This document shows positions 41,886 to 51,095 of a stretch of DNA of 64,000 nt, in pieces. Each line of letters begins with the position of its first letter. Within the stretch, counting starts at the first letter, position 1. Under the pieces are notes generated by a model. It saw only the letters and a program-made list of their open reading frames with translations, made no database searches and had not been told where the DNA came from. The DNA lies in NCBI GenBank assembly GCA_910579735.1, contig CAJTUZ010000017.1, positions 15,322 to 79,321 on the forward strand. Direction: 5' to 3'. A program made the translations under genes and the position numbers. This DNA is from an uncultured Lachnospiraceae bacterium. GTDB taxonomy: Bacteria; Bacillota; Clostridia; Lachnospirales; Lachnospiraceae.

Positions 41886-42823
41886 TCATCAGCTGCAGTC
41901 GAAGAACCGATATTCCCAACTATTATGCAGATTGGTTCCTGCATCGCATCAAAGAGGGATTTTTATATGTGAAAAATCCGATGAATCCGCATCAGATCAG
42001 CCGGATAGACTTATCGCCGGACGTTGTGGACTGCATTGTCTTCTGGACCAAAAATCCGGCGCCTATGCTGAAACGTCTGGATGAACTCCGGGCATATCCT
42101 TATTATTTCCAATTTACACTCACCGGTTACGGCAAAGACCTGGAACCCGGACTTCCCGATAAAAGGACTGTCCTGATCCCGACTTTCCGGGAGTTGTCCG
42201 AAATAATAGGCGCACAGAGAGTTATCTGGCGTTATGATCCGATTTTGTTTCATGACAGATATACTTCAGCTTACCATTTGAAAGCTTTTGAAGAAATCGC
42301 ACATTCTTTGTGCGGTTATACGAAGCGGGTGGTTATCAGTTTTATTGATCTTTATGCGAAGACCATGCGCAATATGAAAACCGGCGCCATACAGATCATG
42401 ACGCAGGATGAGATCCGTCATCTGGCCGGAGAACTTGCCGTAATCGCGAAGAAATACGGACTTGTCATAGAGACATGTGCGGAACAGATCGATTTAACAC
42501 AAGAGGGCATCCGGCACGGAAGCTGTATCGACAAGGAATTGATCGAGGAGATTACAGGCTGCAGGATCGTAGCAGGCAAAGACAGAAATCAGCGGAAAGC
42601 GTGCGGATGTATCGAAAGTGTGGAGGTCGGAGCCTATCATACCTGTTTAAACGGCTGTCGATACTGTTATGCCAATGAGAGCGAAGCAAAAGTGGCAGGA
42701 ACGGTTCAGAGCTATGATGTGAAGGCGCCGCTGCTTTGCGGAGCGGCTGCTTTAGAAGATAAGATTACGGAAAGAAAGATGAAGTCCTTAAAAAACACAC
42801 AGCTTACAATAGATTTTCCTTAA
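41882..42823 (+). CDS. DUF1848 protein, translationally coupled to the retron operon
   Basis: 313 residues. The N-terminus MIISCSRRTDIPNYYADWF and the C-terminal Cys-rich motif ACGCIESVEVGAYHTCLNGCRYCYANES are characteristic of DUF1848, which has several conserved Cys suggesting an iron-sulfur or radical-SAM-like centre. The ATG at 41882 overlaps the DUF6602 stop (ATGA). DUF1848 genes are common alone in Clostridia, so its place in a retron operon is of note. Biochemical function unknown. Confidence 0.78.
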   Translation: MIISCSRRTDIPNYYADWFLHRIKEGFLYVKNPMNPHQISRIDLSPDVVDCIVFWTKNPAPMLKRLDELRAYPYYFQFTLTGYGKDLEPGLPDKRTVLIPTFRELSEIIGAQRVIWRYDPILFHDRYTSAYHLKAFEEIAHSLCGYTKRVVISFIDLYAKTMRNMKTGAIQIMTQDEIRHLAGELAVIAKKYGLVIETCAEQIDLTQEGIRHGSCIDKELIEEITGCRIVAGKDRNQRKACGCIESVEVGAYHTCLNGCRYCYANESEAKVAGTVQSYDVKAPLLCGAAALEDKITERKMKSLKNTQLTIDFP

Positions 42824-42863
42824 AAGATCATGCAGGCCAATGCTGCATGGTCTTTTATTTTTT
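42822..42863 (+). terminator. retron operon terminator
   Basis: AAAAGATCATGCAG at 42822-42835 pairs with CTGCATGGTCTTTT at 42843-42856 (one G-T pair), then a T run. Confidence 0.9.
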
Positions 42864-42968
42864 CTCTTTTGTTAAGAAATTCTTTCGATTTTTCCACTGA
42901 TCATTTTCCATTTTGCAGGGTATCCTATCGGTAAAGTAACAGCAAAAAAGAAAATGAGGTGATAAGAC

Positions 42969-43478
42969 ATGAACATTGATATGCTGACACTTTATTTTAC
43001 CAGATACGGAGCTATTGCAATTTTTGTGATCGTATTACTGGAATATATGAACATGCCCGGTTTTCCGGCAGGGATCATCATGCCCCTTTCCGGAATTTGG
43101 GCGGCGAAGGGAAATATCCATTTCCTGCATGTAATGGCGATTACATTGGCGGCGGGGGTGCTTGGAAGCTGGATCTTATATTTTCTCGGCCGAACGGGCG
43201 GCAGTCTGCTTTTGGAAAAATATCTGCATAAGTTCCCGAAACAGAGGGAGGCAATCGAACGGAATTTTGCAATGATCAGGCAGAAAGGATGCTTTGGCAT
43301 TTTCCTGAGTAAACTGATCCCTATGGTCAGGACACTGATTTCGATTCCGGCAGGGGTGTTAAAGATCAATTTCATGAAATACACGGTCAGTTCCGCGCTT
43401 GGCGTCTTTGTATGGAATCTGATATTCGTAGGAGCCGGGTATTTTCTGGGGGATGCGGTATTTGCCTATTTGACATGA
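42969..43478 (+). CDS. DedA family membrane protein
   Basis: 169 residues. Short DedA/SNARE-associated protein: an N-terminal re-entrant region (EYMNMPGFPAGIIMPLSG), GVLGSWILYFLGRTGG, and SKLIPMVRTLISIPAGVLKINF with the conserved Arg and Pro. The family includes lipid scramblases for undecaprenyl phosphate and phosphatidylethanolamine. The length is near the lower limit of the family (about 200). Confidence 0.85.
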   Translation: MNIDMLTLYFTRYGAIAIFVIVLLEYMNMPGFPAGIIMPLSGIWAAKGNIHFLHVMAITLAAGVLGSWILYFLGRTGGSLLLEKYLHKFPKQREAIERNFAMIRQKGCFGIFLSKLIPMVRTLISIPAGVLKINFMKYTVSSALGVFVWNLIFVGAGYFLGDAVFAYLT

Positions 43479-43494
43479 CAGGGTCTTATGTAAT

Positions 43495-43689
43495 ATGGAA
43501 GCGCCGAGGCGGGCGGTCAGGCAGAGAAAAAAGTTTTCTGCTGAAGGGCCCTATAAAAATGCCGGCACTTGGAATTTGGACCGTTTACGGTTCAAATCCC
43601 TTAGTACCGCTGCATTTTTAACGGAGCGAAAGCGTGCCTCGAAGCAGAAACTTTTTTCTCTGCCTGACCGCCCGCCTCGGCGCTTCCAT
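43495..43689. repeat. 195-bp near-perfect palindrome, possible structured RNA or foldback element
   Basis: Left arm 43495-43542 and right arm 43643-43689 are complementary over 42 consecutive bases, then one bulge and five more. The arms are very GC-rich (GGAAGCGCCGAGGCGGGC). Inside are nested pairs: TAAAAATGC/GCATTTTTA; a 12-bp stem with one bulge (GGAATTTGGACCG with CGGTTCAAATCC) closed by TTTA; and AGCGAAAGCG, a GNRA-type hairpin. No protein reading is convincing. It lies between the dedA stop and the glycosyltransferase. It could be a MITE-like foldback element or a hairpin RNA. Confidence 0.75.
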
Positions 43690-43733
43690 AATCATCTATG
43701 ACAGGATAACAGGACAAGGAGAGGATGACGAAA

Positions 43734-44942
43734 ATGAAAATAGCAATGATGACCAATAATTATAAACCCTTTGTCGCGGGAGTGCCGATATCAATTGAGC
43801 GGTTGAGTGAAGGACTCCGCCGAAACGGGCATGAGGTAGTCATATTTGCACCCACATATAAAGAACAGATGGACGAAGCGGACGTAGTACGCTGCCGCTC
43901 GCTGATTAAGGGAATTGCCAATGGCTTTTCGGTGCCGGACAGTTTGGACCGGAAGATCGAAAAGAAGTTCCGGGAAGGGAATTTCGATGTGATCCACGTG
44001 CATCATCCGTTTTTGATCGGTTGGACGGCGCTGTATCTGTCAAGAAAATATCATGTACCGCTTGTTTTTACTTATCACACAAGATACGAACAGTATCTGC
44101 ATTATATAAAGGCATCGTTTCTGCAAAATGTCGCCCCTATTTATGTAAACTACTATAGTAATCAATGCGATGTCGTTATTGCACCGACCCCGTCGATGCA
44201 GGATTATCTGGAGGAAATAGGCACGCGGGGAAAGATCGCCGTTTTACCGACAGGAATCGGGCAGGAAAGCTTCGAAACGGATGAAGAGGAGACCGCGGCG
44301 CTTCGAAGCGAGCTGCTTGGAGATAAAAAATACTTATTCTGTTGTGTGGCAAGGCTGGCGAAGGAAAAAAACATTGATTTTCTGCTGCGGGCGTTAGCCA
44401 GGAGAAAAGAGAAACATGCGGCGGATTTCCGGTTTGCCATAATCGGTGAAGGTCCGTATGAAAAAGAATTATGTAAACTTGCACAAGCATTACATATACA
44501 GGAAGATATTATTTTCGTCGGGAAAGTGGCGAATGAAAAAGTAAAAAATTATTGTAAAGCGGCGGATCTGTTTCTATTTGCCTCTCTTTCGGAGACACAG
44601 GGCATCGTATTGTTAGAGGCGATGGCAGCAGGCACACCGGTACTGGCGGTGAAGGCGTCAGGAGTGAAAGACGTTGTTGCAGATGGCAGAAACGGATATA
44701 TGACATATTTGTCAGAAATTGAATTTAGTAATAAGCTGGAAGAACTTCTGTCCAGGGACCGCAGCCATTTGGAGATGGGAGCGGTAGAGACCGCGAGACG
44801 CTATGAGATATCAGAAATTGCTAAATGGGCGGCTGTTTATTATAATATAGCTATACAAAATCATAAACAGAACTCTTTAGAGGTTTTGGAACAGGAGGAA
44901 AAGCGTCTTGGAGGCATTTCATATTTTAATAGTAGAGGATGA
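43734..44942 (+). CDS. GT4 family glycosyltransferase (diacylglycerol glucosyltransferase-like)
   Basis: 402 residues. GT-B fold: N-terminal TNNYKPFVAGVPISIERLSEGL, FDVIHVHHPFLIG, and the donor site IGEGPYEKEL and ASLSETQGIVLLEAMAAGTPVLA (E-x7-E). This looks like 1,2-diacylglycerol 3-glucosyltransferases that make membrane glycolipids. The ATG at 43734 is 9 nt after AGGAGAGG; the ATG at 43725 abuts it. The end overlaps the response regulator by 35 bp, so these genes are one operon. Confidence 0.85.
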   Translation: MKIAMMTNNYKPFVAGVPISIERLSEGLRRNGHEVVIFAPTYKEQMDEADVVRCRSLIKGIANGFSVPDSLDRKIEKKFREGNFDVIHVHHPFLIGWTALYLSRKYHVPLVFTYHTRYEQYLHYIKASFLQNVAPIYVNYYSNQCDVVIAPTPSMQDYLEEIGTRGKIAVLPTGIGQESFETDEEETAALRSELLGDKKYLFCCVARLAKEKNIDFLLRALARRKEKHAADFRFAIIGEGPYEKELCKLAQALHIQEDIIFVGKVANEKVKNYCKAADLFLFASLSETQGIVLLEAMAAGTPVLAVKASGVKDVVADGRNGYMTYLSEIEFSNKLEELLSRDRSHLEMGAVETARRYEISEIAKWAAVYYNIAIQNHKQNSLEVLEQEEKRLGGISYFNSRG

Positions 44943-45615
44943 TAAGGAAATCCGCGAGGGAGTAGAAATTTATCTGAAAAATCAGGGATATCAGGTGTCG
45001 CAGGCTGCAGACGGGGTGGAAGGACTTGCGCGGATCGAAGAAGAAGAGATCCATCTTGCCATAGTGGATGTCATGATGCCCCGTATGGATGGGATTACCA
45101 TGATGATGAAGGTCAGGGAAAAAGGATATGATTTTCCGGTCATCATGCTTTCGGCCAAATCCGAGGAAGTAGATAAGATCATGGGATTAAATATGGGAGC
45201 GGATGATTATGTGACGAAGCCGTTTACGACAATGGAGCTTTTGGCAAGGGTCAATTCCCATCTGCGGCGTTACCGCAAATATCTCGAAGCGGTGGACGGG
45301 AATCAGAGTAAAGGCAGGGTTTATATGATCGGCGGTCTCGAACTGGATGAAGAGGCGGTAGAAGTAACGGTGGATGGCAATCTTGTCAAATTGACGCCTC
45401 TTGAATTTAAGATCCTGCTGCTTTTGATGAAAAATCCCGGCAGGGTGTTTTCGGCAGAGGAGATTTACGAGCGTGTCTGGAACGAACAGCCGATCAATAC
45501 GGATACGATCATGGTGCATATCAGAAGGATTCGGGAGAAGATCGAGATCAACCCGAAAGAACCGAAATATTTAAAGGTGGTGTGGGGTGTTGGATACAAA
45601 ATTGAGAAATGGTAA
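44908..45615 (+). CDS. OmpR-family response regulator
   Basis: 235 residues. Receiver domain (1-120) with acidic pocket ILIVEDD, phosphoacceptor Asp in AIVDVMMP and Lys in VTKPF. DNA-binding winged helix (about 138-232) includes LTPLEFKILLLLMKNPG and VHIRRIREKIE. The TTG start at 44908 is 9 nt after AGGAGG at 44893-44898, inside the end of the glycosyltransferase gene. It pairs with the histidine kinase, whose start overlaps it. Confidence 0.93.
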   Translation: MEAFHILIVEDDKEIREGVEIYLKNQGYQVSQAADGVEGLARIEEEEIHLAIVDVMMPRMDGITMMMKVREKGYDFPVIMLSAKSEEVDKIMGLNMGADDYVTKPFTTMELLARVNSHLRRYRKYLEAVDGNQSKGRVYMIGGLELDEEAVEVTVDGNLVKLTPLEFKILLLLMKNPGRVFSAEEIYERVWNEQPINTDTIMVHIRRIREKIEINPKEPKYLKVVWGVGYKIEKW

Positions 45616-47962
45616 GAAGAACGGAGCAAAATGGGCGGGGATCCTGATAACGGCGCTTGCATCCATACTGTTTGTCGTAATGATACCGGAGTTTGAAAGA
45701 AAAGCGCAGTCATTTTATGAGGCGAGTCAAAAAGACATAATTGAAGGGGAGGATTTTATTGCATCGCTGATTCAGTGTAATTATGTGCTTTACAGAAATG
45801 TGATGGACAAAACAGATAACAGATCATATGCTTATGAAGAATTATTTCTGTCCGAAGAGGTGGAAGATATTGCGCAGGGATCTGACCGCCAGGAGGAAAC
45901 TGAAAATTCCTCCGGAAACATTAAGGCGGGAACGGGGAAATTGGTGGATATCGGACAGATGAACAGCATCCGGACCATGTATGCGGACCAGATAGAAGCG
46001 CAGGCAAAAGAAGCGGAGGCTCTGTATACGAATGATATTGGTCAGAACATGGACTATTACGTCTTTAAAAAGGGGTCCGGTACCGTTTTGAAAAATACGG
46101 CGCTGCCGATCGATGCCCTTTTGCAGGATCTGTCAGAGGTGGAAGAATATGTTTATTATATTATCATGGACTATGACACTATGGGGAATTTGCAGAACAT
46201 CAGCGTCAGGGGACAGGATGCGGATAAGCTTTTGAAAATGGTACAGACGCTGGAGAGCGGTTCAAAGGGCAATTTTTTGCAGGGACGAAGTGAAACGGAA
46301 ATTTTTTCACTCTATGATGGAGAATCGAAAAATATAGAAAAGATCCTGACTGTCGAACAGCAGAAACCGGAAGATGCGGTTTTCATATATGCCATGACAA
46401 AGGCGCAGATAGAAAAAATGATGACATGGGATGATGGACCGATATATCTTGAGAATACCATTTATCTGACGCAGAAAGAAAACAGTTATTATTTTGTCGA
46501 CATACAGAGCGTCTACCTGATATGTCTTTTCGGAATCCTGCTTGTCACGGTTTTGCTTACCGTATGTAAACCGGCGCTTCTGCAGGGCGAAGAAGAAAGA
46601 AAAGCATATCTGGAAGTTGTTCTTGCGGTCGCTTTCTGGGAGCTTGCCGTAAGTGTGGAAGGCGTCATATGGCTTATTCAGAATGCGGGAACCGGCGAGA
46701 TGTTAGCGTGGATCAATACCTGTTTTCCCTTCAATCTGCAGGAAGGAACGGAATATGAAATTGCCAGATACCTCATATGTTTCTTGGCTATGACCTTACT
46801 TTTTGGCATATGGTATTTCTGCTGTCTGGAGATATCGGATATTCTGCGCGGTTTCAGAAAATATTTAAAGACAAGATGCCTTGTTTACAAAGGACGGGAC
46901 AAAATTTTCGGCACCGTCAAAAATTATTACGGGAAATTGAAAGCGGAAGTTTTGAGCATCGATCTGGGAAAAGACATGAGCAGACTTCTTACGAAGCTGC
47001 TGTTTATCAATTTCTGCCTGCTTGTCATAGCTTGTTTGTGCTCCTGGTTCGGTATTTTCATTTTGATCGTATATACTTTGGTCCTGTATTATTTTCTGAA
47101 AAAATACATTCATAAGATCCAGGATCAGTACGGGCGGCTGCTGCAGTCTGCCAATTCCATTGCGCAGGGAAATCTGAACAATACGTTTACGGAAGATTTC
47201 GGGATTTTTGAATCTTATAAAGAAGAATTGTATAAAATTCAGGATGGTCTTAAAAACGCCCTGGAAGAAGAAGTCAAAAGCCAGAAGATGAAAACGGAGC
47301 TGATCACCAATGTATCACATGATCTGAAGACGCCGCTTACCGCCATTATCACCTATATTGACCTGCTCAAAGAGGAAAATACCACGCAGGCACAGCGGAA
47401 AGAATATCTGGATACACTGGCGCGGAAATCGCTGCGCCTTAAGATACTGATCGAGGATCTGTTTGAAGTGAGCAAAGCCACCAGCGGGAATGTCAAACTG
47501 GAACCTGTCTGTGTCGATATCTGTCATCTGATGCGTCAGGTATATCTGGAATATGAGGAGAAAATGAGACAGGCCGGTTTAAAGGTGCGTTTCGAGATGC
47601 CGGAAGAAAAGACCATCCTGTATCTCGATCCCCAGAAAACGTACAGAATATTTGAAAATCTGTATGTGAATATTATAAAATATGCTCTGCCGGATACGAG
47701 AGTTTTTATCGTGGCGGAGCAAAGGCGGAAAGGAGAGGAAGACCCCCCCGGAATCCATATCGAACTGAAAAATATTTCCGCGCAGGAGATATTCGGCAAT
47801 CCGCAGGACCTGAGCGAAAGGTTCGTGCGGGGAGATGCCTCCAGAAATACGGAGGGCAGCGGTCTTGGTCTGGCGATAGCAAAGAGCTTTACGGAACTGC
47901 AGGGCGGCCGCTTTAAAATAGAAACGGATGCCGATTTATTTAAGGTGATATTGGATTGGTGA
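45587..47962 (+). CDS. sensor histidine kinase of the preceding response regulator
   Basis: 791 residues. N-terminal helix at about 16-32, a 280-residue extracellular domain (about 35-300), then several helices (about 305-325, 340-360, 395-415, 465-505) and a HAMP-like region. H box NVSHDLKTPLTA near 577, N region FENLYVNIIKYAL, G2 box EGSGLGLAIAKSF near the end; all needed for autophosphorylation. GTG start at 45587 overlaps the regulator by 29 bp. The signal is unknown; the multi-helix middle resembles stress-sensing kinases. Confidence 0.9.
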   Translation: MLDTKLRNGKKNGAKWAGILITALASILFVVMIPEFERKAQSFYEASQKDIIEGEDFIASLIQCNYVLYRNVMDKTDNRSYAYEELFLSEEVEDIAQGSDRQEETENSSGNIKAGTGKLVDIGQMNSIRTMYADQIEAQAKEAEALYTNDIGQNMDYYVFKKGSGTVLKNTALPIDALLQDLSEVEEYVYYIIMDYDTMGNLQNISVRGQDADKLLKMVQTLESGSKGNFLQGRSETEIFSLYDGESKNIEKILTVEQQKPEDAVFIYAMTKAQIEKMMTWDDGPIYLENTIYLTQKENSYYFVDIQSVYLICLFGILLVTVLLTVCKPALLQGEEERKAYLEVVLAVAFWELAVSVEGVIWLIQNAGTGEMLAWINTCFPFNLQEGTEYEIARYLICFLAMTLLFGIWYFCCLEISDILRGFRKYLKTRCLVYKGRDKIFGTVKNYYGKLKAEVLSIDLGKDMSRLLTKLLFINFCLLVIACLCSWFGIFILIVYTLVLYYFLKKYIHKIQDQYGRLLQSANSIAQGNLNNTFTEDFGIFESYKEELYKIQDGLKNALEEEVKSQKMKTELITNVSHDLKTPLTAIITYIDLLKEENTTQAQRKEYLDTLARKSLRLKILIEDLFEVSKATSGNVKLEPVCVDICHLMRQVYLEYEEKMRQAGLKVRFEMPEEKTILYLDPQKTYRIFENLYVNIIKYALPDTRVFIVAEQRRKGEEDPPGIHIELKNISAQEIFGNPQDLSERFVRGDASRNTEGSGLGLAIAKSFTELQGGRFKIETDADLFKVILDW

Positions 47963-48026
47963 TCTTGAGGACTTTATCCGGAGCAATATATTTTTAGAAA
48001 AATCAATACCCAATTTATCGATTTCA

Positions 48027-48035
48027 TGGTATACT
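48027..48035 (+). promoter_or_regulatory. extended -10 before the hybrid kinase
   Basis: TGGTATACT at 48027-48035; no clear -35. Position is 67 nt before the kinase start. Confidence 0.5.
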
Positions 48036-48102
48036 TAAAAAAAGTTTTTCACTTTCATTATATTTCCATAATTTTATATGACAAATGCAGGAGGAACCAC
48101 TC

Positions 48103-50844
48103 TTGAATACGCAAAATAAAATTGATCAGGATATATACGAAAACTTACTGTTTTTATTAGTAGACCATATTTCGAATAAATGTCAGGACGACAGTCTGCA
48201 TAAGGCGGAACAGGCTGTCTGTTCTGCGTCCTTTCCTGAAACAAAAAAAGATCAGCTTTCGGAACAGTTAAAAAATTTTATGGATCAGATGCCGGGTGGA
48301 TTTTTTATTTACCATGCGGATGGCAATGAGGAAATCATCTATGCCAATGCGGCAATCCTTCGGATGTTTAACTGTGACACAATGGAACAGTTTAAAGAAT
48401 TGACGGGAAACTCTTTCAGGGGAATCGTACATCCGGATGATCTGGAAACGGTAGAACAAAGTATCGTGGAGCAGATCGCGAATAATAAGTACGCGCTGGA
48501 TTACGTAGAATACCGGATCGTGACCAGAGACGGAGAGGTTCGCTGGATCGAAGACTACGGGCATTTTACGCATACGGATTCCATGGGAGATATTTTCTAT
48601 GTATTTGCGGCAGATGCGACCGAGAAAAAGAAGCGTAAACGAAGAGAGAGAGAAACACTGTTGAATGAGAAGCAGGAGAAAGAGCTGCTTTTACAAAAAC
48701 AGGTAGACGAATACAGCAAGGAACTGAAGATCATACACCAGGAACAGCTCAGACGTCTGGAGATCATAGAAGGCTTGAGCATTGATTATGAATCGATCTT
48801 TTATGTTGATCTGGACGAAAACTGGATGAAAGCCTATCGTATCAGCAAACGGTTCGCGAAGAAATTTCCGTCGGAAAATTTCGTATGCGCGTTTAAGGGA
48901 TTTGATAAGGAATATATTGAAGAATGGGTCTATCCCGACGACCGGGAACTTCTGAAAGGGATTGATGATCCGGAATTTATCCGTGCACAGCTGTCACAAA
49001 ACAAGATTTTTCATGTAAATTACAGAATCTTTAGAGATGGCAGAATTGCCTATATACAGCTCCGTATGGTAAATTTGGGCAGTGACGACCATATTTCCCA
49101 GATCATTATTGGGGTTCGCAATATTGATGATGAGGTCATACAGGAAATGGAGCAGAAGAATGTGCTCGAGAATGCATTAAATGATGCTAATATGGCCAAT
49201 AATGCAAAGAACCTGTTCCTCTCCAATATGTCGCATGATATCCGAACACCGATGAATGCGATTGTCGGCTTTACGTCGCTGATCAAAAGACATATTCATG
49301 ACCGGGAGAAGATTTCCGGTTATCTGGATATGATTTCTGCTTCCAGTGAACAGCTCCTGCAGCTTTTAAGCGATGTACTGGAAATATCGAGACTGGAATC
49401 CGCCAATATTCATTTGTCGGAAGAAGAATGCAGCCTGATGGAGATCGCGCATCAGGTACAGATGGATATTTTACCAAGGGCAGCGGCGAAAAATGTTTCG
49501 GTTTCTTTGGATATCTCACATTTAAAACATGATATTGTCCGCACTGACCAGATGAAACTGTCGCAGATTCTTACATACATCGTGGACAATGCCGTAAAAT
49601 ATACAAAGACGGATGGCTGGGTCACGATCACCGTGATAGAAACGGATAAAGAAGGATCGAAAGACAATCACGCACTGTATCAGTTTATCGTGGAAGATAA
49701 CGGCATCGGCATCAGCGAAGAATTTTTAGAACATATTTTTGAACCGTTTGAGAGGGAAAAAAATACGACGCTCAGCGGCATTCACGGTACGGGGCTCGGA
49801 CTGACGATCACTAAGAGGCTGATCGAAGTGCTCGGCGGAACGATACAGGCTGCCAGTGTCATTGGCGAAGGGACGAGATTTACGGTCACACTTCCGCTTC
49901 TCATACAGACCGATTCCGTGCGTACTTCGGATGTGGAAGAGACGCCTGTCCGTTTTTCGACGTCCAAACGGATCCTGGTCGTAGATGATAATGAGATCAA
50001 TCTGGAGATCGAAAACGAAGTATTGAAAGATGCCGGATTCCTTGTAGATACCGCAGGAGATGGCAGTATTGCATTAGAAAAAATAAAGCAGTCGAAACCC
50101 GGTGATTACGACCTGATCCTTATGGATATCCAGATGCCCATCATGGATGGCTATCATGCAACAAGAGCGATCCGGGAAATTGATAATCCGGCGCTGGCGG
50201 GTATTCCGATCATTGCAGTTTCGGCCAATGCCTTCGAAGAAGATAAAAAGATGGCAATAGAAAGCGGTATGAATGCGCATCTGCCCAAGCCGTTGGATAC
50301 GCCTCTTTTATACAAAATGATCCGTAAGTTCTTAAAAGACGATAAGAAAGCAGCCAATATGGATGAGGCGGTCATTCGGCCTATCAGAAAAGAAGAATAT
50401 CCGTATTTGGAAGATTTCCTGTATGATGCCATATATCTGCCGGACAATACTGCGATGCCTTCCAGAGATATCATTAAGAAACCGGAACTTGCGGTATATA
50501 TCGAAGATTTCGGCGGCTCGGATGATTTCTGTCTCGTTGCGGAACGCGGCGGTGTGCTGCTTGGCGCGATCTGGTCGAGAATCCTGTCCGGCAAAGTGAA
50601 AGGATACGGCAATATCGGGCAGGACACCCCGGAACTTGCCTTTTCCGTGAAAAAGGATTTCAGGAAACAGGGACTTGGGACGAAACTGCTGAAAGAGATG
50701 CTTGTTTTGTTAAAAGAGCAGGGATACGCCAATGTTTCCATAAGTGTTAACAAGGATAATTATGCGTATCATATTTACAGGAAACAGGGATTCCAGGTAG
50801 TGAAAGTAGGAGAAGAGGATTATTTGATGGTACTGGATCTGTAG
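48103..50844 (+). CDS. hybrid histidine kinase - receiver - GNAT acetyltransferase fusion
   Basis: 913 residues. Two PAS-type domains (about 50-170 and 240-350), HisKA with NMSHDIRTPMNAIVG near 375, HATPase (VEDNGIGISEEF, HGTGLGLTI), a receiver domain at about 625-745 with VVDDNE and phospho-Asp in LILMDIQMPIMDG near 671. The last 155 residues are a GNAT domain: IRPIRKEEYPYLEDFL, LAFSVKKDFRKQGLGTKLL (acetyl-CoA loop) and HIYRKQGFQVV. The TTG at 48103 is 8 nt after AGGAGG; the ATG at 48085 precedes that site and was rejected. No transmembrane helix, so cytoplasmic. Fusion of a phosphorelay with an acetyltransferase is rare; phosphorylation may control acetylation. Confidence 0.9.
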   Translation: MNTQNKIDQDIYENLLFLLVDHISNKCQDDSLHKAEQAVCSASFPETKKDQLSEQLKNFMDQMPGGFFIYHADGNEEIIYANAAILRMFNCDTMEQFKELTGNSFRGIVHPDDLETVEQSIVEQIANNKYALDYVEYRIVTRDGEVRWIEDYGHFTHTDSMGDIFYVFAADATEKKKRKRRERETLLNEKQEKELLLQKQVDEYSKELKIIHQEQLRRLEIIEGLSIDYESIFYVDLDENWMKAYRISKRFAKKFPSENFVCAFKGFDKEYIEEWVYPDDRELLKGIDDPEFIRAQLSQNKIFHVNYRIFRDGRIAYIQLRMVNLGSDDHISQIIIGVRNIDDEVIQEMEQKNVLENALNDANMANNAKNLFLSNMSHDIRTPMNAIVGFTSLIKRHIHDREKISGYLDMISASSEQLLQLLSDVLEISRLESANIHLSEEECSLMEIAHQVQMDILPRAAAKNVSVSLDISHLKHDIVRTDQMKLSQILTYIVDNAVKYTKTDGWVTITVIETDKEGSKDNHALYQFIVEDNGIGISEEFLEHIFEPFEREKNTTLSGIHGTGLGLTITKRLIEVLGGTIQAASVIGEGTRFTVTLPLLIQTDSVRTSDVEETPVRFSTSKRILVVDDNEINLEIENEVLKDAGFLVDTAGDGSIALEKIKQSKPGDYDLILMDIQMPIMDGYHATRAIREIDNPALAGIPIIAVSANAFEEDKKMAIESGMNAHLPKPLDTPLLYKMIRKFLKDDKKAANMDEAVIRPIRKEEYPYLEDFLYDAIYLPDNTAMPSRDIIKKPELAVYIEDFGGSDDFCLVAERGGVLLGAIWSRILSGKVKGYGNIGQDTPELAFSVKKDFRKQGLGTKLLKEMLVLLKEQGYANVSISVNKDNYAYHIYRKQGFQVVKVGEEDYLMVLDL

Positions 50845-50892
50845 AATGGCCGTATCGTACGGGATGCATAACCTGATAAATAAGGAACAAGG

Positions 50893-50951
50893 GCAGTTAT
50901 TGTGATCATGGGAAGGAACCTGTATGGTTTTATCACAATAACTGCTTTTTT
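50893..50951 (+). terminator. terminator of the hybrid kinase gene
   Basis: GCAGTTATTGTGAT at 50893-50906 pairs perfectly with ATCACAATAACTGC at 50932-50945; 25-nt loop, then T run. Confidence 0.8.
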
Positions 50952-50979
50952 AGCAGGAAATTATAGATATGCTTTATAA

Positions 50980-51008
50980 AAACAAAAAAGCCTTCGGATC
51001 AAGGCTTT
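50980..51008 (-). terminator. tRNA-Ala terminator
   Basis: On the minus strand AAAGCCTT, loop GATCCG, AAGGCTTT and a T run, directly after the tRNA. Confidence 0.85.
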
Positions 51009-51013
51009 GTAAA

Positions 51014-51086
51014 TGGAGCATACGGGATTCGAACCCGTGGCCTCAACAATGCGAATGTTGCGCGCTCCCAACTGCGCTAATGCCCC
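51014..51086 (-). tRNA. tRNA-Ala (anticodon CGC)
   Basis: 73-nt cloverleaf on the minus strand: acceptor GGGGCAT/ATGCTCC with the G3-U70 pair diagnostic of alanine, D stem GCGC/GCGC, anticodon arm CAACA-TTCGCAT-TGTTG (CGC), T arm ACGGG-TTCGAAT-CCCGT. Discriminator A, CCA not encoded. Confidence 0.95.
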
Positions 51087-51095
51087 ATGAGGATA

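Noticed and set aside
43561..43620. GGTTCAAATCC inside the palindrome as a tRNA T arm
   Set aside because: Flanking bases do not form a T stem or an acceptor; the same bases pair better with the other side of the hairpin.
43495..43701. Short ORFs of about 68 codons in the palindrome
   Set aside because: They are a by-product of the inverted repeat: no ribosome binding site and basic low-complexity translation.
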